Shown here: positions 1-6,080 of the stretch, one piece after another
Layout: each line of letters starts with the position of its first letter
Position numbering within the stretch: the first letter of the stretch is position 1
Assembly: GCA_038253945.1 (NCBI GenBank)
Contig: JBBSGR010000031.1
Location: forward strand, 1-12,703
Direction: 5' to 3'
Source of the DNA: JBBRYW01 sp038253945
Lineage (GTDB): Bacteria > Actinomycetota > Thermoleophilia > Gaiellales > Gaiellaceae
DNA: 12,703 nucleotides
Translations under genes and position numbers: made by a program
Notes under the pieces: model-generated
Told to the model about the DNA's origin: nothing
What the model saw: the letters and a program-made list of their open reading frames with translations, nothing else
Databases searched by the model: none

Positions 1-234
1 GGATCGCCGGAGTGACGCCTACGGTCGTCGGTCGCTCGCTCCGCATCAGCCTCACGAGCTTTGCCCTATGACCACGCTACGCGTCCGGGATCGCCGGAGT
101 GACGCCTACGGTCGTCGGTCGCTCGCTCCGCATCAGCCTCACGAGCTTTGCCCCATGACCACGCTACGCGTCCGGGATCGCCGGAGTGACGCCTACGGTT
201 TTCAGTCGCTCGCTCCGCATGAGCCTCGAGGGAT
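1..234. repeat. Tandem 87-bp repeat array, left end of window
   Basis: Copy 1 (1-87) and copy 2 (88-174) differ at a single base; copy 3 starts at 175 and diverges after about 25 bases, fading out near 234. The unit holds an imperfect inverted repeat (78-109): GCGTC and CGG pair with CCG and GACGC around a GATCG loop with a GAGT bulge, giving a REP-like hairpin. Because 87 is divisible by 3 the unit stays open in several frames on both strands, which produces spurious ORFs of 96-157 codons here. The same family recurs at 12481-12703. No transposase or other gene accompanies it. I read it as a dispersed non-coding element; its role is unknown. Confidence 0.9.
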
Positions 235-264
235 TGCCCGATCAGCACGCGCGTACCCGGGCGA

Positions 265-2868
265 GTGCCCGGACTCGGAGACAGGCTCGCCAAGAGCGCC
301 GCCGTGCGGCGCCGGGTCGTTCCCCTCGCCGTCGCCCTGCCGGCCGTCGTCGGAGTGATCGCGCACCTCCACCGAAACGGAGAGTCGTGGACGGACGCCT
401 GGCTGCTCGTTTCCCTGCTCAGCATCGTCGTCCTCGGTGCGCTCATCTACTGGACTGCAGCGTCCATCGCCAAGGCGGAGAGCAAGCGCACGCGAGCTGA
501 GCTCGCACAGGCCGAGCGCGAGAGCCACTATCGCTTCCTGGCAGATTTCATTCCCGATCAGGTGTGGACCGCCCGGCCGGACGGCGCGCTGGACTACGTG
601 AACGAGCGGGTGCTCCAGTACTTCGGTCGCTCCTTCGACGAGATGATCGGATGGGGCTGGCAGGAGGTGATCCATCCCGACGACCTGCCCGGCGTGCGCG
701 AGCTATGGTCGCGCTCCTTCGAGACTGGGCAGCCGTACGAGGTCGAGTTCCGGCTGAAGGAAGCCGGCAAGAGCCATCGCTGGCACCTCGGCCGTGCTCT
801 CGCGATGTGCGACGCCGCGGGGAACATCGTCAAGTGGTTCGGCTCCAACACCGACATCCACGACCAGCGGCTCGCGGAGCGGGACTACAGCCTGGTCGTG
901 CAGACCGTCCCCGAGGGCGTCTGGCGAATCGACTCCGACCAGAGAACCGTGTTCGCCAACCGCGCCCTCTCGGAGCTACTGGGGCACCGCGAAGAAGACA
1001 TGGTCGGCCGACCGGTCCTCGATTTCGTCGACCCGGTGGACCAGGAGCTCGTGCGCTCCTCGCTCGAGCAGCGGCAGCAGGGTCTTCGCGGAGAGTACGA
1101 GGTGAGGCTTCGCCACCGCGGCGGAGAGCTCGTCTGGGCCCGCATCTCGGCGAGCCCGTTCCTCGACGAAGCGGGAGCGTATGACGGATCGCTTGCCGTC
1201 GTCTCGGACATTCGCCTCCGAAAGCGCGGCGAGCAGCGCGAGGCGGCGCTGCACGCAGTGACCGAGATCCTCGCGGAGTCGGCGACGCTCGGCAGGGCCG
1301 GCGAGAGAATCCTCGAGTCGGTCTGCCGTATCCTCGGGTGGGACGGAGGAGCGATCTGGCCGGTGGATCTCGAGCGGGGCACGCTCGGCGACGGGCAGCT
1401 CTGGCAGTCCGGAAACCTTGCCCGAAGCGAGTTCGGGGCGGAGAGCCGCTCGAAAACCTTCGAACCCGGGTATGGCGTACCTGGACACGTCTGGGCGACG
1501 GCACAGGTGGCGTGGGTCGCCGACTTTGCGACAGCCGGGTTCCCGCGGTCCGGCGCCGCCGCTCGATCCGGCATCGAGACGGTCGTCGGAGTGCCGATCC
1601 TGCTCGGAGGCGAGGTCGAGGGCGTGCTCGAGCTCGTCAGCGCCGAGCGGCGCGAGCCCGATCCCGAGCAGATGGAGGTGCTGGAGGCGATCGCGAGCCA
1701 GATCGGCCATCTCGTCCAGCGCGACCGGGTGGGACTGGCCGTTCAGGACAGCGAGGCGTTGACGAGGCTGGTGCTCGATGCCACTGGCGTCGGCATCTGC
1801 ATGGTCGACGCGGCGGGGAGCATCGTGCTCGAGAACGAGCTGATGGCGATCGGAAGCTCGCGGAACGGTGTTCCGGAGGAGGGAAGCATCTACGCCTGGT
1901 TGGCGGCGACGGCCGGCCAGTTGTCCGACCCCGCGGCGTTCCGGGCCGCGACCGAGCGGATCCGCGACGACCTCGAGCACGAAGGGGTGGACGAGTACGA
2001 GGTGGCAGAGTCCGGAACCGCTTACCAGCGGTACACCGCGCCTGTGCGCAACGCTGCGCGCGCGGTGATCGGACGCATCTTCGTCATTCGCGACGTGACG
2101 GCGGAGCGATCGGCGGAGCGAGCCAAGAGCGAGCTCCTGGCGACCGTCTCGCACGAGATCCGAACGCCGCTCGCGAGCATTCTCGGCTTCACCGAGCTCC
2201 TGCTGGACCGAGACCCTGACGACGAGACGAGAGCGCGATACCTTCGGCTCAGCTACCAGGAGGCGCGCCGCCTGACCGGGCTGCTCGACGACTTCCTCGA
2301 TCTACAACGTGTCGAGCAGAGCGGGCTCACGCTCGCCAAGGGGCGGTTCGAGATCGGCCGCCTGCTCGCGCAGAAGATCGACCTGTTCGTGAACACGAGC
2401 GCAAACCACACGCTCGAGCTCGACCGCCTGCCCGGGTCTCTCGTTGTTCGGGGGGATCGCAGACGCATTGCGCAGGTCGTCGACAACCTCGTCTCGAATG
2501 CGATCAAGTATTCGCCCGGCGGCGGCCCCGTTCGCCTCGCGGCCGAGCGCCGCAACGGTGGCGTTCGCGTCTCCGTCAGCGACCGTGGTCTCGGTATCCC
2601 CGACGGCCAGCAGGAGAAGATCTTCCAGCGATTCTTCCGAGTCGACTCGACCGACACCCGCTCGATCGGCGGTACCGGCCTCGGACTGTCGCTCGCGCGT
2701 GAGATCGTCAGGGCGCACCGCGGGGAGATTGGGTTCGAGAGCCGGGAAAGGCACGGCTCGACGTTCTGGTTCGATTTGCCCGCCCCCGGCGCCCCGCGGC
2801 CTCCTCGCCGTCCAGCAAATCTCTCGACTCGATCGCTTCGGCCCTCCTCACCCCCGCCCGGCGGATAA
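265..2868 (+). CDS. Membrane sensor histidine kinase (PAS-PAS-GAF-PAS-HisKA-HATPase)
   Basis: Two-component sensor kinase, 867 aa, full length. Two hydrophobic helices (residues about 16-35 and 45-68) anchor the N-terminus; they are joined by a very short loop, so sensing is probably cytoplasmic or in the membrane. Then come a PAS_3-type domain with its PAC tail (about 88-200), a second PAS (about 206-320), a GAF domain (about 328-488), a degenerate PAS (about 497-615), HisKA with phospho-acceptor His630 in SHEIRTPL, and HATPase_c (about 725-839) with N box NLVSNAIKYSP, G1 box DRGLGIPD and G2 box GGTGLGLSL. All catalytic boxes are intact. A Pro/Arg-rich tail follows from 840. The start is GTG at 265, the first possible start after an in-frame stop at 220-222; GTG at 304 is an alternative. 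No good Shine-Dalgarno is visible. No regulator is adjacent on the same strand, so it looks like an orphan kinase. The ligand is unknown. Confidence 0.93.
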   Translation: MPGLGDRLAKSAAVRRRVVPLAVALPAVVGVIAHLHRNGESWTDAWLLVSLLSIVVLGALIYWTAASIAKAESKRTRAELAQAERESHYRFLADFIPDQVWTARPDGALDYVNERVLQYFGRSFDEMIGWGWQEVIHPDDLPGVRELWSRSFETGQPYEVEFRLKEAGKSHRWHLGRALAMCDAAGNIVKWFGSNTDIHDQRLAERDYSLVVQTVPEGVWRIDSDQRTVFANRALSELLGHREEDMVGRPVLDFVDPVDQELVRSSLEQRQQGLRGEYEVRLRHRGGELVWARISASPFLDEAGAYDGSLAVVSDIRLRKRGEQREAALHAVTEILAESATLGRAGERILESVCRILGWDGGAIWPVDLERGTLGDGQLWQSGNLARSEFGAESRSKTFEPGYGVPGHVWATAQVAWVADFATAGFPRSGAAARSGIETVVGVPILLGGEVEGVLELVSAERREPDPEQMEVLEAIASQIGHLVQRDRVGLAVQDSEALTRLVLDATGVGICMVDAAGSIVLENELMAIGSSRNGVPEEGSIYAWLAATAGQLSDPAAFRAATERIRDDLEHEGVDEYEVAESGTAYQRYTAPVRNAARAVIGRIFVIRDVTAERSAERAKSELLATVSHEIRTPLASILGFTELLLDRDPDDETRARYLRLSYQEARRLTGLLDDFLDLQRVEQSGLTLAKGRFEIGRLLAQKIDLFVNTSANHTLELDRLPGSLVVRGDRRRIAQVVDNLVSNAIKYSPGGGPVRLAAERRNGGVRVSVSDRGLGIPDGQQEKIFQRFFRVDSTDTRSIGGTGLGLSLAREIVRAHRGEIGFESRERHGSTFWFDLPAPGAPRPPRRPANLSTRSLRPSSPPPGG

Positions 2869-2933
2869 CGCAGTAGGCTTGTAGGGGCAGGCTGGCCCTG
2901 TAAGCAAACGTTCTTCCTTCTACCTCGACAATC

Positions 2934-3824
2934 ATGATCCTTCACCGACTGGCCCGTCTGGGCCTCGTAGCCATTGCCGCCGCCTCGTTTCCGGGCTCGG
3001 CAGCCGCTTCGCAGCTCATCTCTCGTGGAGCGACGGGCGTGCGCCTCGCCGTTTCGCCCGACGGGTCCGCGCTGCTCAGCTACCGGGCCGGCGGCAAGGC
3101 ACGGCAGGTGCGAGCCTCGGGCGCCCAGAACGCGCTCGCCCCGACGAGGAGCCTCCCGCAGGTTGCATTCTCGCTCGACTACTCGGCGGAGCCCCTACGC
3201 GGGCGCGGCCGGACCCACCGAACCGCGCCTTCGTGCCGGCCCTACGACGGCCCGCCGCTCCACTGGCTCGTCGCGGCGTGTAACGCACCTGACGGCTCCT
3301 ACTGGGCGGTTCAGAGTTGGCGGCGCGCCCTGCCGGACTACGGGCTGCAGCCGTCGCTCGAGGAGGGCGCTCCCGACCTTCGCCTCGCGCACTGGCGCGG
3401 GGCTCCGGCCCTGTTCTCCGTCAACGTCGACTGGTCCTACGCGGGCAGGTTCCAGCACCTGTACGGCTCACTGTCATACCTGGGCAACCCAGTCTTCGGC
3501 TTTCGGTCGACGCGGTTCGGCGTACCGCTCGACAGCTTCGGGCGCAGCGTCTACGTCGACACCTACGACTCCGCGTACGGGTCCGGCTGGCGCAGGGAGA
3601 ACAGCTTCCTCACGCATCAACCCACGGGGTACTTCTGCTACGGCTTCTACCCTCACGGCAAGCGGCCGGCCGGCACCGGTAATCGATACCGGGCGACCAT
3701 TATCGGCCCCGGGGTGACACCTGATCTGTTCTGGCAGGGCACCGCGCCGGGTGCGTACGAACCAGCCGCCGACGCGGAGCAGCTGCGGCTCGGCGGGGCA
3801 GACCGTCGCTGTCGGTCGAGCTAG
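2934..3824 (+). CDS. Exported protein of unknown function
   Basis: A 296-aa protein with a classic signal peptide: basic start (MILHRLARLG), hydrophobic core to about residue 20, and an Ala-rich cleavage region near AAAS|QL (about 25-27). The mature part has four cysteines (101, 116, 235, 293), which would allow two disulfides outside the membrane. It is rich in Tyr, Trp and Gly and has stretches such as VNVDWSYAGRF and NPVFGFRSTRFGVPLDSFG that look like beta-rich extracellular folds. I recognise no family or catalytic motif. The start is ATG at 2934, 65 bp after the kinase stop, so co-transcription with the kinase is possible but not shown. The stop lies 3 bp from the proposed end of the convergent kinase-like gene. 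The coding call is strong; the function is unknown. Confidence 0.8.
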   Translation: MILHRLARLGLVAIAAASFPGSAAASQLISRGATGVRLAVSPDGSALLSYRAGGKARQVRASGAQNALAPTRSLPQVAFSLDYSAEPLRGRGRTHRTAPSCRPYDGPPLHWLVAACNAPDGSYWAVQSWRRALPDYGLQPSLEEGAPDLRLAHWRGAPALFSVNVDWSYAGRFQHLYGSLSYLGNPVFGFRSTRFGVPLDSFGRSVYVDTYDSAYGSGWRRENSFLTHQPTGYFCYGFYPHGKRPAGTGNRYRATIIGPGVTPDLFWQGTAPGAYEPAADAEQLRLGGADRRCRSS

Positions 3825-3827
3825 CCG

Positions 3828-4480
3828 CTAGCCGAGCGGGAGCGTCAGCTGGCTCGCCCAAGGAGCCGCCGCAGGCCGCGAGCAGACGTTCCGCCACATA
3901 GAGGCCGAGCAGGCGGGTCGACCGGCCTCCGGAGGAGAGTCGAGGCCCGCCCGGCGAGCGGGCCTCGAGGCTGAGCTCCGTCGCGGTGACGAGCGTCAAC
4001 GTCGCAGTGTCGCCGTTCGTGGCTACGGCCGCCGTCAAGATCTGATCCTCTGCCAGGTCCGCCATCAGGAAGCCGGCCACCGCCTCGAGTACGTGGCGCA
4101 GATGCCCGGCGTCTGCCCGAACGCTTGGCCACGCACCCGCGGAGCCTCAGCCGGCCGGCGAGATGGAGGCTGAGCGCCTCGTCGACCAGCTGCAGGAGAT
4201 CGACCTCGACCGGCTCGCTCGTGACCGCCCCGGACTCGAGCTCGAGCGCGAGGATCAGGTACTCGAAGCCGGAGGAGAGCCTGTGAGCGGCCTGGGCGAT
4301 GAGGCTCGCGGCTTCGAGCCGCGTCTCCTCGTCCGCCCGGCGTTCCAGCAACTCGTCGTAGCCGATGAGGACGGCGAGTGGTGTCTTGAAATCGTGCGCG
4401 ACGCCGGCGATCAGCGCTGCGTCGAGCTCCGTGCCCGGCGCCCCGTTGCCGTCCCCCGCCTGCCGAGCTGCTCCGCTCAA
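3828..4480 (-). pseudogene. Histidine-kinase-like gene split over three frames
   Basis: The frame from TTG 4480 encodes a HisKA-type dimerisation domain with the phospho-acceptor motif GVAHDFKTPLAVLIGYDELL and a clear helical hairpin to about residue 115. Past about 4150 that frame turns into Arg/Gly-rich nonsense, while the next frame carries the expected continuation (GHLRHVLEAVAGFLM, then DTATLTLVTATELSLE, then STRLLGLYVAERLLAACGG). Near 3845-3870 the third frame gives the natural end SQLTLPLG and a stop at 3828-3830. Both changes are equivalent to one extra base. The second half is also degenerate: the N-box Asn and the DxGxG box are absent, so ATP binding is doubtful even if the frame were repaired. 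It follows the response regulator by only 8 bp, so the pair is an operon. Possible explanations are gene decay, assembly indels, or a degenerate phosphotransfer protein. If intact, the first frame alone would end at 3845. Confidence 0.68.
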
Positions 4481-4488
4481 ACTCGGCT

Positions 4489-5121
4489 CTACAGCAGCCC
4501 GCGATCGTGTGCTGCAGCGACCGCCTGAGCGCGCCGGCGGGCGCCGAGCTTCACGAAGGTCCGGGAGAGAAGGGTCTTGACGGTCTCGTCTCCGACGCCG
4601 AGCATCTTCGCGATCTCGCGGTTCGTTCTTCCCGACGCGACGAGGTTCAACACCTGCCGCTCGCGGGGGCTAAGGGCGGCTCGGCCCGCAGCTCGCTTCG
4701 GGTAACGAGAGTCGAACGTTCGATCTCCGCGACCGACTGCGCGAAGCGTTGTCAACAGCTCATTGGTGCTCCCGGTCTTGAGCACCGTTCCCTGCGCGCC
4801 TGAGTCGCGGACGTGCTCGTTGAAGCCGCGTTCCGAGTTGGCCGTCATCAGCACGGCGGGCGCGGAGGTTCCGGTGTGGCGAAGCTCGCGAATCAGCTCG
4901 GTCCCCACTCGGTCCGGCAGCCGGTAGTCGATCAGGAACAGGTCGATTTGTCGTCGGCCGGCCAGCTCCAGGGCCTCCGCCGCCGTGGAAGCCTCGGCCG
5001 CGAGGCGAAACTCGGTTTCGCGAAGGCAGCTCCGAACCCAGCTTCGGACCATCGCGTCGTCTTCGACGAGCAGGACCGAGATGGCGTCGCCGTTGCCGTT
5101 CCGGTTCGTCGTTTGCTGCAT
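4489..5121 (-). CDS. NarL/FixJ-family response regulator
   Basis: A two-component DNA-binding regulator of 210 aa, the usual length for the family. The receiver domain (about 14-132) has the acidic pocket E20-D21-D22, phospho-acceptor Asp65 (DLFLIDYRLPD), Thr93 and Lys115. A LuxR-type helix-turn-helix follows (about 148-207) with the signature LSPRERQVLNLVASGRTNREIA and a recognition helix around VGDETVKTLLSRTFVKLG. The start is ATG at 5121, fixed by a strong Shine-Dalgarno AAGGAG at 5132-5127 with a 5-nt spacer; most other genes here lack one. The kinase-like gene begins 8 bp downstream on the same strand, so this regulator presumably belonged to that pair. All key residues are present and it should be functional. 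Targets are unknown. Confidence 0.95.
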   Translation of the reverse strand: MQQTTNRNGNGDAISVLLVEDDAMVRSWVRSCLRETEFRLAAEASTAAEALELAGRRQIDLFLIDYRLPDRVGTELIRELRHTGTSAPAVLMTANSERGFNEHVRDSGAQGTVLKTGSTNELLTTLRAVGRGDRTFDSRYPKRAAGRAALSPRERQVLNLVASGRTNREIAKMLGVGDETVKTLLSRTFVKLGARRRAQAVAAAHDRGLL

Positions 5122-5126
5122 GCCTT

Positions 5127-5132
5127 CTCCTT
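5127..5132 (-). promoter_or_regulatory. Shine-Dalgarno site of the response regulator
   Basis: AAGGAG on the minus strand, 5 nt upstream of ATG 5121. It is the clearest ribosome binding site in the window and fixes that start. Confidence 0.85.
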
Positions 5133-5171
5133 CGTGGCTGGACCGTCAGCGGTTCACAGGTCGGTGAGCCG

Positions 5172-5288
5172 CTTGTCCCCAGTTCTCCGTACGGATAGCA
5201 CCGAAACAGTGCCTTTCTCCGCCGAAACCATGTGTTTCTTGTCCCCCGCCGCTCCAGGGCCGCCCCGCGGCGCCCCTAATGGGGGACA
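5172..5288. repeat. Repeated GGGGACAAG motifs and inverted repeat upstream of the response regulator
   Basis: The 220-bp gap 5122-5341 contains no gene I can support. It holds two minus-strand copies of GGGGACAAG (5172-5180 and 5238-5246, 66 bp apart). A perfect 8-bp inverted repeat, TGTCCCCC (5240-5247) with GGGGGACA (5281-5288), overlaps the second copy and encloses a GC-rich region able to form a smaller hairpin. These could be operator sites or an attenuator for the response regulator operon. No convincing -10/-35 pair was found. This is sequence observation only. Confidence 0.35.
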
Positions 5289-5300
5289 GTGGCGGGTCCC

Positions 5301-5331
5301 GACGGCGCCCTGCTCGTCCGGTGACGGCGCC
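5301..5331 (-). terminator. Possible hairpin downstream of the GAF-protein gene
   Basis: GACGGCGCC occurs at 5301-5309 and 5323-5331. Its palindromic GGCGCC core lets the two copies pair across about 16 nt, starting roughly 10 bp after the stop of the minus-strand GAF-protein gene. There is no U-tract, which is common in high-GC actinobacteria. Weak candidate. Confidence 0.3.
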
Positions 5332-5341
5332 GGGAGCGCTG

Positions 5342-5923
5342 CTACCGCTCGGCGGCCGCCAGAGCCCGCTCGAGCGCCGGCGCGGCCCGGGCCGCGAGGC
5401 CCTCCAAGCGCTCGAGGTCCGTTTCACCGGGGTCCCGGGCAGGGTCGCGCCAGAACACGGACAGGACGCCGCCGGCCGCAAGCGGCACCGAGAGACCGGC
5501 GCGAATCGGCTCGCCGTTCGGCGACGAGGCCTCGTCGTGTCGGTACGAGACGACCACGGCGCGGGCGCCCGCCGGTCGCAGGAGCGCCGGGTCGTAGCGT
5601 GTGCCCGGGGCAAATCCGCTCGTCGCGACTAGCGGCTCGCCGGCGTCTCGATCGACGACGACGGCCGCCGCGTCGGCCCCCTGCAGGTTCCGTGCCGCAC
5701 CGGCTAGCTGCTCGAGCAGCTGGCCCAGCCCGGACGGCGCCCTCGGCGTGTCCTCCCAGATGCCGCCCGAGAGCTCGAGCGAGCGCGAGAGCTGCGCGAC
5801 CATCTCCTCGAGCGGCGCGGTCGCCTCGCGGACGATCGTTCGAATCTGCGCGGGGCCGGGACGCTCGCGGGCGAGCAGAAACGCTGCGCCGCCCAGAACG
5901 ACCGCGAGCGCCGTCCCGCCCAC
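5342..5923 (-). CDS. Membrane-anchored GAF-like domain protein
   Basis: A 193-aa protein with one N-terminal hydrophobic segment (about 3-18), a helical linker likely to be coiled coil (about 24-55), and a GAF-like sensory domain (about 66-190; strand-like AAAVVVDRD, then ARAVVVSYRHD and IRAGLSVPLAAGGVLSVFWRD). There is no output domain, so it may sense a signal and act through a partner. It lies upstream of the response regulator on the same strand, but a 220-bp gap with a possible terminator argues for separate transcripts. The start is uncertain. GTG 5923 is the only canonical choice, yet the frame stays open to a stop at 5990-5992 and the extra stretch (TELADNTLSAVALAIAV) completes a longer membrane helix, suggesting a non-standard start near 5965-5974. 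The GAF call rests on fold-like pattern, not catalytic motifs. Confidence 0.72.
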   Translation of the reverse strand: MGGTALAVVLGGAAFLLARERPGPAQIRTIVREATAPLEEMVAQLSRSLELSGGIWEDTPRAPSGLGQLLEQLAGAARNLQGADAAAVVVDRDAGEPLVATSGFAPGTRYDPALLRPAGARAVVVSYRHDEASSPNGEPIRAGLSVPLAAGGVLSVFWRDPARDPGETDLERLEGLAARAAPALERALAAAER

Positions 5924-5977
5924 CGCGATCGCGAGAGCAACCGCGCTCAGGGTGTTGTCTGCCAGCTCCGTGACCGG

Positions 5978-5983
5978 AGTGTA
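5978..5983 (-). promoter_or_regulatory. Possible -10 box of the GAF-protein gene
   Basis: TACACT on the minus strand fits TANNNT and would start transcription near 5971, close to the beginning of the extended membrane helix. A small inverted repeat, GTAG (5981-5984) with CTAC (5990-5993), overlaps it. No -35 box is seen. Confidence 0.3.
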
Positions 5984-6011
5984 GGTGGTCTACCGCCCGT
6001 GGTTCATCCGA

Positions 6012-6025
6012 GTCGGCGGGCCGAC
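6012..6025. promoter_or_regulatory. Perfect inverted repeat in the divergent promoter region
   Basis: GTCGGC-GG-GCCGAC is a perfect 6-bp palindrome with a 2-bp spacer, lying between the divergent GAF-protein and mutase genes about 28 bp upstream of the second palindrome. It may be a regulator site, but GC-rich DNA makes such palindromes fairly likely by chance. Confidence 0.3.
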
Positions 6026-6052
6026 GAGGGAGCGGTCGCGCGAGATCAGCTG

Positions 6053-6064
6053 GAAAGCGCTTTC
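6053..6064. promoter_or_regulatory. LacI/GalR-type operator upstream of the mutase large subunit
   Basis: GAAAGCGCTTTC is a perfect 12-bp palindrome with the central CG and the AANCGNTT core typical of LacI-family operators. Counting one base each side, it matches 12 of 14 positions of the CcpA-like form TGAAAGCGCTTTCA. It ends one base before the TACAAT box, so a bound repressor would cover the promoter. No LacI-family gene is in the window, so the regulator would be encoded elsewhere. Confidence 0.6.
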
Positions 6065-6065
6065 G

Positions 6066-6071
6066 TACAAT
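6066..6071 (+). promoter_or_regulatory. -10 box of the mutase large-subunit gene
   Basis: TACAAT differs from TATAAT at one base and ends 9 nt before ATG 6081. Transcription would start near 6078-6081, giving a leaderless or nearly leaderless mRNA, which fits the lack of a Shine-Dalgarno site. No recognisable -35 hexamer lies 16-18 bp upstream. Confidence 0.55.
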
Positions 6072-6080
6072 TGCGTTCGA

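Noticed and set aside
1..234. CRISPR array
   Set aside because: The unit is 87 bp and nearly identical throughout, with no short repeat and variable spacer pattern and no cas genes.
66..446. Repeat-encoded ORFs on both strands at the left end (29-residue repeats such as RVRDRRSDAYG)
   Set aside because: The 87-bp unit is a multiple of 3, so frames stay open by construction; both strands look equally 'coding' and no start or domain is convincing.
976..2154. 392-codon minus-strand ORF within the histidine kinase gene
   Set aside because: It is an antisense shadow of the kinase reading frame with low-complexity composition.
4489..5923. A new signalling or defence system made of the GAF protein, regulator and kinase-like gene
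   Set aside because: The parts are ordinary two-component components, the GAF gene appears to be a separate transcript, and the kinase-like gene is broken; nothing indicates a novel effector.
4813..5973. 386-codon plus-strand ORF across the response regulator and GAF-protein genes
   Set aside because: It is Arg/Pro-rich, antisense to two supported genes, and has no recognisable domain.
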